A stretch of DNA of 64,000 nucleotides from Agathobaculum ammoniilyticum (GCF_025567315.1 NZ_JAOQJE010000001.1:1-64000); one strand, 5' to 3'. Positions 46,969-54,760 are shown, numbered from the stretch's first letter. Program-made: numbers and translations. Notes: generated by a model from the letters alone, not told the origin.

Positions 46969-47376
46969 TCAAATCAGCTCCAATCCATAGCCGCCGACAA
47001 AGTAAGTGCAGGAACCCCCAAAATGCGAACCAGAACCGGACGAACGATAACTTGTGCGGTAGGACGTAGTATAGGAGGTCAGGTAGGAACCAGAGCCGGA
47101 ACCGCATTGCACCCAAACCGTGCGCCGGATCGTGATGCCGTCTTCGGTCACGACGGTTTCGAGGGGGGGCAACGCGCCTCCCATGACGGGAACAGGGGCT
47201 TGTCCCTCCTCAACGGGGTACCAGCCGGCGGGATAAGGGGCGGCGGGGAATATCGGCTCGGGCGTTTGCTCGACCGGCCGGCAGTGCTTCGCATAACTGT
47301 CCAAATCAAATACAACACCGTCGATCTCGCGGTATTGCTCGGGATTCATCGCCAAAATGCCGTTGGATTTTGCCAT
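46969..47376 (-). CDS. Ser/Thr/Tyr/Gly-rich small protein with YxTS repeats
   Basis: A 135-residue protein of unknown function. Residues 1-50 are ordinary (NPEQYREIDGVVFDLDSYAKH). Residues 39-72 are Pro-rich. Residues 91-131 are a low-complexity tail with four tandem tetrads Y98-LTS, Y102-TTS, Y106-RTS, Y110-RSS, flanked by GSGSGS and SGSGSHFGGS, and it ends GGYGLELI. There is no signal peptide. GGGGAGG precedes the ATG, with a good promoter upstream. The tail looks like a modification substrate (Ser/Thr/Tyr acceptor) or a RiPP-like core, and the downstream partner has a GT-like motif; both ideas are inference. Confidence 0.7.
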   Translation of the reverse strand: MAKSNGILAMNPEQYREIDGVVFDLDSYAKHCRPVEQTPEPIFPAAPYPAGWYPVEEGQAPVPVMGGALPPLETVVTEDGITIRRTVWVQCGSGSGSYLTSYTTSYRTSYRSSGSGSHFGGSCTYFVGGYGLELI

Positions 47377-47418
47377 GCAGAACCGCCTCCCCGTTAAAGT
47401 AGATGCACTGATAAGTAA

Positions 47419-47447
47419 ATTATACTGTAATGGACTGAAAACCGCAA
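47419..47447 (-). promoter_or_regulatory. Promoter of Ser/Tyr-rich protein operon
   Basis: On the minus strand TTGCGG (47447-47442), a 17-base spacer and TATAAT (47424-47419). It is back-to-back with the FkbM gene promoter. Confidence 0.78.
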
Positions 47448-47489
47448 CGAGAAAATCGCCGCCCGAGGAAAAATTTGCGGACTGCAGGC

Positions 47490-47518
47490 TTTACAGGGCG
47501 CTTGGCGGAACGTATAAT
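47490..47518 (+). promoter_or_regulatory. Promoter of FkbM methyltransferase gene
   Basis: TTTACA (47490-47495), a 17-base spacer and TATAAT (47513-47518). Confidence 0.8.
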
Positions 47519-47549
47519 ATACCAGGATACGGATAAGGGAGTTTTGGAA

Positions 47550-48620
47550 ATGGATTTTTTGACACTCGAGCAGTCCGTCTGGCCGCGCCTGCAGGAAGAA
47601 AAGCGGCCGATTGTTTTATACGGCATGGGAGACGGCGCGGATAAGATACTTCGGCAGTTTGAGCGGCTGGGGATTCAGGCCGCCGCAGTATTTGCAAGCG
47701 ATGAATTTGTGCGGGGACACAGCTTCCGCGGGTTTCGGGTGCATCGGCTGGACGAGGTGGTCGATGCGTTTGGGGAGGATATCCTGATTGTGATTGCGTT
47801 TGCCAGCCAGCGTCCGGAGGTGCTGGACAAGATGTATGCGCTCGACCGGCGCTTCGACGTGGTCGCGCCGGATGTGCCGGTCGTGGAGGGCGCGGTATTT
47901 GACGAAGCGTTCGTGCGCGCGCACAGCGGGGAGATGGAGCGGGCGTATGCGCTTCTGGCGGATGAACGATCGCGCACCGTGTTTCTGGATACCGTCCGTT
48001 TCAAGCTGTCCGGCAGGCTTTGTTATCTGTGCGCGAGCGAAACCGATAAGGATGAGGTGTTCCGTACCGTGCTGCGCCTCGGGCCGGAGGAGCGTTTCGC
48101 AGACTTGGGCGCCTATAACGGGGACACGATCCGCGAGCTGCTGCACTATACTGGCGGGCGCTTCACTTCGGTCACAGCGCTCGAGCCTGACCGGCGCAGC
48201 TTTCGCAAGCTGTCCGCCTACGCGGAAGAACAGCTTACGGGGGATATAACGCTGGAACAGGCGGGCGCATGGTCGGAGGATACGGTCCTGTGCTTTTCGG
48301 ACCAGGCGGGGCGGCAGTCGCGCATCTCGCATGTGGGCAGGGAAACAAGGATGCGCGCGCTGGACAGCGTGCTGCGCGGCAGGCCATGCACCTATTTGAA
48401 AATGGATGTGGAGGGCGCGGAGCGGGAGGCGCTGCGCGGCGCGGCGCAGACCATCCGAAGCTGGCGGCCCAAGCTCAACCTTGCAGCCTACCATAGGAGC
48501 GGAGATTTCTTTTCCCTTGCGCTGCAGGTGCATGCGCTTTGTCCGGATTACCGGCTTTACCTGCGCCACCATCCGTATGTGCCGGCATGGGATACCAACC
48601 TGTATGCGGTCTGCCCATAA
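47550..48620 (+). CDS. FkbM-family methyltransferase with N-terminal Rossmann-like domain
   Basis: A 356-residue two-domain protein. Residues 19-110 form a Rossmann-like domain (RPIVLYGMGDGADKILRQFERLGIQAAAVFASDEF) as seen in CoA-binding or sugar-nucleotide domains. Residues 180-345 form the SAM-dependent FkbM methyltransferase: FAD185-LGAYNGD192, VTALEPDRRSFRKL, then LKMDVEGAEREAL. FkbM proteins O-methylate sugars, polyketides and lipopolysaccharide parts. ATG 47550 is behind AAGGGAG and a promoter, so the longer in-frame reading is rejected. It is divergent from the Ser/Tyr-rich protein, and a shared task is inferred from that. Confidence 0.85.
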   Translation: MDFLTLEQSVWPRLQEEKRPIVLYGMGDGADKILRQFERLGIQAAAVFASDEFVRGHSFRGFRVHRLDEVVDAFGEDILIVIAFASQRPEVLDKMYALDRRFDVVAPDVPVVEGAVFDEAFVRAHSGEMERAYALLADERSRTVFLDTVRFKLSGRLCYLCASETDKDEVFRTVLRLGPEERFADLGAYNGDTIRELLHYTGGRFTSVTALEPDRRSFRKLSAYAEEQLTGDITLEQAGAWSEDTVLCFSDQAGRQSRISHVGRETRMRALDSVLRGRPCTYLKMDVEGAEREALRGAAQTIRSWRPKLNLAAYHRSGDFFSLALQVHALCPDYRLYLRHHPYVPAWDTNLYAVCP

Positions 48621-48626
48621 AACAGG

Positions 48627-48659
48627 AAAAGAGCGCTGCCTGCGGGCAGCGCTCTTTAT
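48627..48659. terminator. Terminator between FkbM gene and KdpDE-like genes
   Basis: AAAGAGCGCTGCC and GGCAGCGCTCTTT pair perfectly around TGC. It is usable in both directions; it ends the FkbM gene and the convergent response-regulator operon. Confidence 0.88.
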
Positions 48660-48666
48660 GTATGGT

Positions 48667-49374
48667 TTATTCGCCTTCTGCGAGGCGGTAGCCGACGCCT
48701 ACCTCGGTGAACAGATATTCCGGCTCGGCGGGGTTCTTTTCGATTTTGCGGCGGATGTTCGCCATGTTGACGCGCAGGATCTGATTATCACCGCCCGCGC
48801 GGGGCCCCCACAACTCCTTAATAATGTAGTCGTAGGTCAGTACCTTGCCGGCGTACTTGCCAAGCAGGGCGACGATGCGGAATTCGCTCAGCGTCAAATG
48901 GACGTTTTCTCCCCGCACCAGGACCTGATGCTTGTTGTAGTCGATGGTCAGGTCCCCGACCGTATAGGTGCCGCGCTGGGCGATCTCGTCGTTGTCCGAG
49001 GTGGTGCGGGTGTGGCGGATTGCCGTGCGGACACGGGCCAGAAGCTCGGCTGTGCCGAACGGCTTGGTCAGATAGTCGTCCGCGCCGAGGTCGAGCGCGC
49101 CGACCTTGTCATGCTCATGCGAGCGGGCGGAAACGACCACCACCGGCAGGCTGGACCAGGAACGCAGGCTGTTGAGTACCTCCAGCCCGTCCATGTCCGG
49201 CAGGCCGAGGTCCAGAATGACCAGATCGGGACAATGGGAGGACAGCATGGACATTGCCTCCGCACCGGTGCGGGCTTGTATCGTTTCGTAACCGTTGGAA
49301 TTGAGGATAGTGGAAATAAAATGCGAAATGCTTTTTTCATCTTCTACAATCAGGATTTTTTCTCGGATATTCAT
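48667..49374 (-). CDS. OmpR/PhoB-family response regulator, KdpE-like
   Basis: A 235-residue response regulator. The receiver domain has the acidic pair E11/D12, phospho-acceptor D55 (LVILDLGLPDMDG) and K104 (LTKPFG). The C-terminal winged helix (NKHQVLVRGENVHLTLSEFRIVALLGKYAGKVLTYDYIIKELWG) ends VGVGYRLAEG. The NIRRKIEKNPAEPEYLFTEVGVGYRL region is very like KdpE. It is co-translated with the kinase (start overlaps the kinase stop). No kdpFABC genes lie nearby, so it probably controls another K+ or stress regulon. Confidence 0.9.
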   Translation of the reverse strand: MNIREKILIVEDEKSISHFISTILNSNGYETIQARTGAEAMSMLSSHCPDLVILDLGLPDMDGLEVLNSLRSWSSLPVVVVSARSHEHDKVGALDLGADDYLTKPFGTAELLARVRTAIRHTRTTSDNDEIAQRGTYTVGDLTIDYNKHQVLVRGENVHLTLSEFRIVALLGKYAGKVLTYDYIIKELWGPRAGGDNQILRVNMANIRRKIEKNPAEPEYLFTEVGVGYRLAEGE

Positions 49375-50447
49375 TTAAGTTCCTCCTCGGAAAGCGGCAG
49401 CAGGAAAGAAAATTCCGCGCCCGCTCCCATATTTTTTGCTTCCATAGTACCACTGTGCGCGCGTACGATCGCCATACAGACCGACAGGCCTAGGCCCATA
49501 TTGCGTTTCCCATCCCCAGCGGGCGTTTCGTTGCGTTTCATGCTGCCGTCAAATAGCGTCGGAAGCTCCTTGGGGGGAATGCCTTTGCCGTTGTCCTGCA
49601 CGGAAAAACAGGCGTATTTGCCCTCCTGATGCACGGAAAGCAGAATGTTTGTCGTTGTCTCACCATGGATCACCGCGTTTTCCAGAAGATTGGACAGCAC
49701 CTGTTCGATCAGGATAGCGTCCATGGGGACAAACAGGAGATCGCTCGGCGCGGCAACGCGGATGGAAACATCGGGAAACCGCTTGCGGAATTTCTGCACG
49801 ACCTCGCCGAGGATTTCCTCCACGACCTCCGGCTGTTTGGTAATCTGGGCGCGCGCGTCCCCGATGCGGGTGATGGAGAGCAGGTTTTCCACCACGCGGA
49901 TCAGCCACTGCGCCTCGTCGCGGGCGTCCTCTAGAAGCTGGCGCTGCTCGGCAATCGGCAGGTTGGGCGTTTCCAGAAGGGTGGAGGTGACGCCGACGAT
50001 CGATGTCAGCGGCGTGCGGATATCGTGAGAAACCGAGCGCAGCAGATTGGCGCGCATTTTCTCTTTTTCGCTTTCCGCCCGAATCCGCTCCTGCTGCTTG
50101 AGCTTGGTGGTCATCGTACAGGTGATGAGCGAGACGCACAGCATGGTCAGGAACGTCAGCGGATAGCCGGACAGCGTAAAGTTGAACGCCCAGTATGGAT
50201 AAGTAAAAATATAGTTGATGCCAATGACGCTGAACAGAGCGGCCAGGATACCGAAAAAATAGCCGGTCGTTAAACGTGAAACCAGCAGGACGGCCAGTAC
50301 GAAAATCGGATACGCAAAGCCGTCGATGCTATCGGCAATGCTTAAAATAACGCACAATTCAATCGCGCAGGCCAAAATGCCCGCGGTAACCGCAAAATCG
50401 CGTGCGGAAAAGGAAAAAAACGGACTCCGATGCTTTGAGCTTTGCAA
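49371..50447 (-). CDS. KdpD-like histidine kinase lacking the N-terminal KdpD domain
   Basis: A 358-residue sensor kinase. Four membrane segments form a DUF4118-like KdpD transmembrane unit (residues about 20-105). A HisKA helix follows with phospho-histidine H141 in SVSHDIRTPLTS, then N-box N257 (LSNLLENAV), DNGKGIP and MGLGLSV. The cytoplasmic KdpD/UspA sensor half is missing. An ATG further upstream (50486) coincides with the TATAAT of the promoter, so I take TTG 50447, which has AGGGAG 9 bases before it. It overlaps the response-regulator start. Confidence 0.88.
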   Translation of the reverse strand: MQSSKHRSPFFSFSARDFAVTAGILACAIELCVILSIADSIDGFAYPIFVLAVLLVSRLTTGYFFGILAALFSVIGINYIFTYPYWAFNFTLSGYPLTFLTMLCVSLITCTMTTKLKQQERIRAESEKEKMRANLLRSVSHDIRTPLTSIVGVTSTLLETPNLPIAEQRQLLEDARDEAQWLIRVVENLLSITRIGDARAQITKQPEVVEEILGEVVQKFRKRFPDVSIRVAAPSDLLFVPMDAILIEQVLSNLLENAVIHGETTTNILLSVHQEGKYACFSVQDNGKGIPPKELPTLFDGSMKRNETPAGDGKRNMGLGLSVCMAIVRAHSGTMEAKNMGAGAEFSFLLPLSEEELK

Positions 50448-50484
50448 AATGGGACACTCCCTATTATCAATTGGGTACAAAAAC

Positions 50485-50517
50485 ATTATAGCAGAAAAGG
50501 TGTTAAAAATCTGTTAA
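50485..50517 (-). promoter_or_regulatory. Promoter of kdpDE-like genes with PhoP-box-like repeats
   Basis: On the minus strand TATAAT (50490-50485) is preceded by two direct repeats TTAACA-N5-TTAACA (50517-50501), with the nearer repeat 10 bases upstream of the -10. The 11-base spacing and position match OmpR/PhoP-type activation sites. No good -35 is present, as in activator-dependent promoters. Autoregulation by the adjacent regulator is inferred. Confidence 0.65.
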
Positions 50518-50614
50518 TATCCTTTACAAAATCTGAACGGGAAAAAGTTGCCGTTTGACGGAAGATTAACAAATCAAAACGCGACCTTAGCAGCGGTTAA
50601 ACGGGATTATGCGC

Positions 50615-50620
50615 TATAAT
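50615..50620 (+). promoter_or_regulatory. -10 element of PH-domain gene
   Basis: A perfect TATAAT in GCGCTATAATAGAG, 51 bases before the start codon. The -35 position is poor (GCGGTT). Confidence 0.55.
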
Positions 50621-50670
50621 AGAGACAACAGAAAGGGATTCTGTGCAAGATGAAAAAGGGAGTGTTTCTA

Positions 50671-51246
50671 ATGAGTAAAAATTTGCAAGAGTATCTGCAG
50701 GACAACGAAACCGTGCTGTGGCAGGGGGAGCCCGCGGCGTTTCCGCTGATTGAAAACGGCAATAAGACCCGCGTACTGCGTACATGGTTGCTGACCGTTG
50801 TGATTATTGGCGGCCTGCTTGCAGCTTATGTTACGAAGAACAGCCAGTGGAGCATGAATGTTGCAATCGGTATGGTAGTCATCGGCGCTGTGATTATGAT
50901 TTCCCCAGTCTTTGAGCGTGCAAGCGTGAAGCGTCAGAAATACTACATCACCAACCAGCGTGCTATTCTGGAATTCGACGCCAAGACTTTCTACTCCATG
51001 GATCTGTCCGACATTGATGATTATAAGGTTGTCAGCGATGTGGCGAACGAAGACAGCGTCGTTCTGGGCAGCAAGATTTTTGAAGAGGTAAATAAGCAGC
51101 TCCGCTGGAGAGCGTGCCATCCTATGATCGACCGTCAGAACACCACGAATCGGACCCGGGCGGAAGCACTGGTTTTCTATGGCGTAAAGAACGCGGAAGC
51201 TGCCGTGGAGCTCTTGGAGGGCCGTGACGCCACTCGCGCTGCATAA
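50671..51246 (+). CDS. PH-domain membrane protein
   Basis: A 191-residue protein. A short N-terminal stretch QDNETVLWQGEPAAF is typical of bacterial PH-domain proteins. Two membrane helices follow (about residues 36-55 and 61-80). The YYITNQRAILEFDAKTFYSMDLSDIDDYKVVSD segment is the PH-like beta barrel. ATG 50671 has AAAGGGAG 8 bases before it. The function is unknown; such proteins are often membrane-associated stress or regulatory proteins. It is monocistronic with a strong terminator. Confidence 0.82.
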   Translation: MSKNLQEYLQDNETVLWQGEPAAFPLIENGNKTRVLRTWLLTVVIIGGLLAAYVTKNSQWSMNVAIGMVVIGAVIMISPVFERASVKRQKYYITNQRAILEFDAKTFYSMDLSDIDDYKVVSDVANEDSVVLGSKIFEEVNKQLRWRACHPMIDRQNTTNRTRAEALVFYGVKNAEAAVELLEGRDATRAA

Positions 51247-51269
51247 GACTTTCAATTGATATGAACGGG

Positions 51270-51303
51270 AAAAGGGCTGCAGAATATTCTGCAGCCCTTT
51301 TTA
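51270..51303 (+). terminator. Terminator after PH-domain gene
   Basis: AAAAGGGCTGCAGA and TCTGCAGCCCTTTT are perfectly palindromic around ATAT, followed by TTTTTA. Confidence 0.92.
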
Positions 51304-51341
51304 TCAAGCGAACTGCCTTTTACCAGGAAAGCAAGAAAGGG

Positions 51342-51370
51342 ATGACAATTGGCTGGTATTGTGATATAAT
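51342..51370 (+). promoter_or_regulatory. Promoter of M50 peptidase/scpAB unit
   Basis: ATGACA (51342-51347), a 17-base spacer and TATAAT (51365-51370); the leader is about 140 bases. Confidence 0.75.
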
Positions 51371-51516
51371 TCCAAACATACACAGGTTTGCTATCCGGAA
51401 AACCGCGTTAAAATTATTTTGACGCGTCTGTTAGGAAGCAAAAAATAGGTTAAAATGATAAAATCAGGCGCTCGTGGCAAGAATAGCGGTGCGGCTGATA
51501 GTTTGGAGGAGTTTGC

Positions 51517-52260
51517 TTGCTTTGGAGTGCTCTGCGCAGGGGGGACCTGCAGACCGCAATCATCACGCTTGCGTTGTCGCTCCCTGCGGTCGTTTTATGC
51601 CTCACCGTGCATGAGGCCGCGCATGGAGGAATGGCCTATCTGCTGGGCGATCGCACGGCGCGCGATTCCGGCCGCGTCACGCTTTCCCCTTTAGCGCATA
51701 TTGATCCGGTCGGTTTTTTATGCCTGCTGGTGTTCGGATTTGGCTGGGCGCGGCCTGTGCCGGTCAATATATCGAACTTCAAAAATAGAAAAGCGGGTAT
51801 GGCGCTGACTGCCGCTGCAGGTCCCGCAGCCAATTTCATCACGGCGTTTTTGGCGTTTGCGGGTTATCTGGCGATCGGGGTTTACCTGCTGGGAACGCAG
51901 GTTTTCTCGTTTGGCGTAGGCGGTGTTTACCTCCTGATGTCTCTTTTGACATCTGGACAGATCGCCGCGAACGGCATCGCGGTATTTCTGCTTGTGCTGA
52001 TGATCTTTTTGGGCTATACGGCGGTTTTGTCCGTGGGCCTCGGGGTATTCAACCTTATCCCTGTTCATCCGCTGGACGGGTCGCGCGTGGTTGACGCGTT
52101 CCTGCCGTTCTCCTGGTCGCTCAAGCTGCAAAAATACCAGGGTGTGATCCTGCTCCTGTTTGTTGCGGCAATCTGGTTCGGCTGGCTGGACGGGCTGATG
52201 CTGATGGCGGACAGTGCGGCCATCAACCTGGCGGCACGGTTTGTCGGACTGTTTTTATAG
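51517..52260 (+). CDS. Site-2 protease family (M50) membrane metallopeptidase
   Basis: A 247-residue polytopic protein. The zinc motif H32-E33-A-A-H36 lies in the first membrane segment, and the third ligand is D187 in NLIPVHPLDGSR. About six membrane spans fit the S2P group 3 (ywhC/YydH-like). GLGWA-style FGFGWARPVPVN is the typical loop. The start is TTG 51517 with GGAGGAG 5 bases before it. It stands directly upstream of scpA, a conserved arrangement in Clostridia. The substrate is unknown. Confidence 0.92.
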   Translation: MLWSALRRGDLQTAIITLALSLPAVVLCLTVHEAAHGGMAYLLGDRTARDSGRVTLSPLAHIDPVGFLCLLVFGFGWARPVPVNISNFKNRKAGMALTAAAGPAANFITAFLAFAGYLAIGVYLLGTQVFSFGVGGVYLLMSLLTSGQIAANGIAVFLLVLMIFLGYTAVLSVGLGVFNLIPVHPLDGSRVVDAFLPFSWSLKLQKYQGVILLLFVAAIWFGWLDGLMLMADSAAINLAARFVGLFL

Positions 52261-52272
52261 CAGGATGCTGTC

Positions 52273-52992
52273 ATGGATTTTCATTTGGAGAATTTTGATG
52301 GCCCGCTCGATTTATTGCTGCATCTGATCGCCAAAAACAAGGTCAGCATTTACGACATCCCGATCGCGGTGATACTCGATCAGTATATGGAAGTCCTGCA
52401 TGCGGCCGAGGCGATGGACCTTGACATCGCGGGGGATTTCGTGGCGATGGCGGCGCAGCTTGTTTACATCAAGTCGAAGATGCTGCTGCCGCGCCATGAG
52501 GAGGACGAGGAGGACGATCCCCGTGCCGGACTGGTTGAGATGCTGCTGGAATACCAGCGCCTAAAAGAAATCACGCCGTATTTCCGCGAAAAAGGGGAGC
52601 TCGGGCGGGATATCTTCGTCAAACCGCCGGAAAACCTGGGGGAAGCGCCGAAAGAATACCGCCAGTCGGTCAACGATCTGGTTCGGGCGGCTAACAATAT
52701 GCTGCGCAAGGCCCAGCGGCGGATACCGCCGCCGGCGAGCGCGTTCTCCGGCATTGTCGGGCGGGAGCCTGTGCCGGTCGAAACGCGGATCACCGCGATC
52801 CTTCGGCGGTTTATCCGGTCGGTCCGCGTGCCGTTTCGAAGGCTGTTTGACGACGCGAAAAACCGTTCAGAGATCGTCGCGACCTTTCTGGCGGTGCTTG
52901 AGCTGTCCAAGACCCGCCGTATCCTGCTGGAAGGCGACGGAGAGGATATGGAGTTGACGCTTACAAACGATAAAGGAGAGAGTAACGTCTGA
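52273..52992 (+). CDS. scpA: Segregation and condensation protein A
   Basis: A 239-residue kleisin subunit of the SMC-ScpAB condensin. The N-terminal signature FHLENFDGPLDLLLHLIAKNKVSIYDIPIAVILDQY and the middle AAQLVYIKSKMLLP are diagnostic; the C-terminal winged helix includes FLAVLELSKTRRILL. AGGATGCTGTC precedes the ATG. The stop overlaps the scpB start (TGATG). Confidence 0.96.
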   Translation: MDFHLENFDGPLDLLLHLIAKNKVSIYDIPIAVILDQYMEVLHAAEAMDLDIAGDFVAMAAQLVYIKSKMLLPRHEEDEEDDPRAGLVEMLLEYQRLKEITPYFREKGELGRDIFVKPPENLGEAPKEYRQSVNDLVRAANNMLRKAQRRIPPPASAFSGIVGREPVPVETRITAILRRFIRSVRVPFRRLFDDAKNRSEIVATFLAVLELSKTRRILLEGDGEDMELTLTNDKGESNV

Positions 52993-53612
52993 TGACCGAA
53001 CTCGAAGCCGGCCTGGAGGCTGTGCTGTTCGCCGCAGGGGACGCTGTACCGGTCGACCGGCTGGCCGCAGCGCTGGAAGCGCCGCGAGGCGCGGTGCTTG
53101 AGGCCGCCGCAGCGCTGGAAAACCTATATGATTTTGAAAACAGGGGTCTGATGCTGCTGCGGCTGGAGGACAAGCTACAGCTCTGTTCGCGTCCGCTGTA
53201 TGCGGACGCGGCCCGTCGGGTGACCGAATCGCGCAAGCCGCCGTCCCTGTCTCCGGCCGCGCTGGAGGTGCTGACGATCGTCGCGTACCGCCAGCCGGTG
53301 ACAAGGGCGTTCATCGACCAGCTGCGCGGCGTGGATTCGGGCGGCACCGTTGCAGGGCTGGCAGAAAAGGGCCTGATCGAAGAAGCCGGACGCATGGATG
53401 TACCCGGCCGGCCGATCCTTTATCGCACGACCGAGATATTCCTGCGGACGTTCGCGCTCAGTAGCCTGAGCGAGCTGCCCGCGCTGCCATCGCTTGAGGA
53501 AAACGAACAAATGGAGCTGGATTTGGACGGGCGGCAGCCTGAGGCCGCGTTGGAGGGACAACTGCAGATAGAGTCCCCGCCCACGCGGGCGTGGCCGGAG
53601 GAAACGGAGTGA
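52992..53612 (+). CDS. scpB: Segregation and condensation protein B
   Basis: A 206-residue ScpB with two winged helices: LEAGLEAVLFAAGDAVPVDRLAAALE and the very conserved LSPAALEVLTIVAYRQPVTRAFIDQLRGVDSGGTVAGLAEKGLIEEAGRMDVPGRPILYRTT. A C-terminal variable tail follows from about residue 160. It completes the SMC loader with ScpA. Confidence 0.96.
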   Translation: MTELEAGLEAVLFAAGDAVPVDRLAAALEAPRGAVLEAAAALENLYDFENRGLMLLRLEDKLQLCSRPLYADAARRVTESRKPPSLSPAALEVLTIVAYRQPVTRAFIDQLRGVDSGGTVAGLAEKGLIEEAGRMDVPGRPILYRTTEIFLRTFALSSLSELPALPSLEENEQMELDLDGRQPEAALEGQLQIESPPTRAWPEETE

Positions 53613-53619
53613 AGCGAAT

Positions 53620-54264
53620 ATGACGGCTCTGCTTTGGATTTTGGCGGTGCTGCTGGGGCTACTCCTGTTGATGCTGGCCGTCTGTCTCCTCCTGCTCTGT
53701 GTCCGCACAGGGATAGAGGCCGTGGGCGTGAACGGGGAGGTCAGCGTAGAAATCCGGTACGGGCCGGCGCGTATCCCAGTCTGGCCGCCGCCGAAGCGAG
53801 AGGAAGCGCCGCCGCAGACTGCCGCGGCGCCGGCAAAACGCAAAAAAAGGCGGAAAAAATCCAAATACCGGTATTCTTTTCAGCGTGAGGAACTGGATAT
53901 CGGGGAGCTGGCCGGACTGACCTTGACGCTGCTGAGCGAAATGGCGGATACGCTCCGCATCAGCCGGCTGCGCGTGCGGGTGCGGATTGGCACGGACGAC
54001 GCGGCAAAAACCGGACTTCTTTTGGGGCAGTCCGCAGCGTTGACCGGCATGATTGTACCGTTTTTGGAGAATACTTTTGAAATGAAAGCGTATCACGTCG
54101 ATGTGGACGCGGATTTTGAGGCAGACCGTACGGAATGGGCGTTTACCGTGTTTTGTTCCATGCGGCCGCTGCGCCTGTTGCTCGTGCTGTTGCGGCACGC
54201 CGGGGAACTTTTCCGTCTGTATAAACGATTGATAAAGAAAGAAGAGGCGATAACAAATGAGTGA
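53620..54264 (+). CDS. DUF2953-domain membrane protein
   Basis: A 214-residue protein with one N-terminal membrane helix (residues 4-27, LLWILAVLLGLLLLMLAVCLLLLC). A basic, Lys-rich linker follows (about 65-85, APAKRKKRRKKSK), then a C-terminal region DIGELAGLTLTLLSEMADTLRISRLRVRVRIGTDDAAKTGLLLGQSAA. The pattern is the DUF2953 family, found next to ytfJ in clostridial spore formers. The function is unknown. It overlaps ytfJ by 8 bases. Confidence 0.88.
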   Translation: MTALLWILAVLLGLLLLMLAVCLLLLCVRTGIEAVGVNGEVSVEIRYGPARIPVWPPPKREEAPPQTAAAPAKRKKRRKKSKYRYSFQREELDIGELAGLTLTLLSEMADTLRISRLRVRVRIGTDDAAKTGLLLGQSAALTGMIVPFLENTFEMKAYHVDVDADFEADRTEWAFTVFCSMRPLRLLLVLLRHAGELFRLYKRLIKKEEAITNE

Positions 54265-54688
54265 GCATCCTATCAGCAACCTGATGACCGAGACCATGGC
54301 GAAAATAAAGGAAATGGTGGATGTCAATACCATTATTGGCACGCCGATTACCACGGCGGACGGCACGACCGTGATTCCGGTCTCCAAGGTCACGTTCGGC
54401 TTTGCATCCGGCGGCAGCGATTTTGCGCCCAAGCATATGCCGCAGGGCGCACCGCTGGCCTTTGGCGGCGGCGGCGGTGCGGGCGTGACGGTATCGCCCG
54501 TTTGCTTCCTGATTATCGGCACGGACGGCAGCGCCAATATTCTCGGCGTGAACGCGCAGGCCTCGACAACGGTCGACCGCCTGGTCGAAATGATCCCGGG
54601 TGCGATTAACAAGGTTTCCAGCTTTGTGGAGGGCTACAAAGGAAAGGCAGGGCCAAATATGGACCGAACGGCCGAAGCTGACGAATAA
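54257..54688 (+). CDS. ytfJ: GerW/YtfJ-family sporulation protein
   Basis: A 143-residue protein. The N-terminal MTETMAKIKEMVDVNTIIGTPITTADGTTVIPVSKVTFGFASGGSDF and the glycine run AFGGGGGAGVTVSPVCFLII are the family hallmarks. In Bacillus it localises to the forespore and helps lysozyme-triggered germination. Its presence indicates a spore-forming lineage. It is co-transcribed with the DUF2953 gene. Confidence 0.92.
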   Translation: MSEHPISNLMTETMAKIKEMVDVNTIIGTPITTADGTTVIPVSKVTFGFASGGSDFAPKHMPQGAPLAFGGGGGAGVTVSPVCFLIIGTDGSANILGVNAQASTTVDRLVEMIPGAINKVSSFVEGYKGKAGPNMDRTAEADE

Positions 54689-54701
54689 TGCCGCATTTCC
54701 C

Positions 54702-54740
54702 GCAAAACCTACTCACACGAATGCTGAGTAGGTTTTGTTT
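54702..54740 (+). terminator. Terminator or attenuator between ytfJ and dacB
   Basis: AAAACCTACTCA and TGAGTAGGTTTT pair perfectly around CACGAATGC and run into GTTTT. dacB starts 21 bases later, so read-through might still supply it. Confidence 0.78.
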
Positions 54741-54760
54741 TGCAGGGGAGATGTGCGAAC

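Noticed and set aside
48406..49629. A 407-codon plus-strand frame over the response regulator
   Set aside because: It overlaps the clear minus-strand KdpE-like gene and the FkbM 3' end; it has no domain features.
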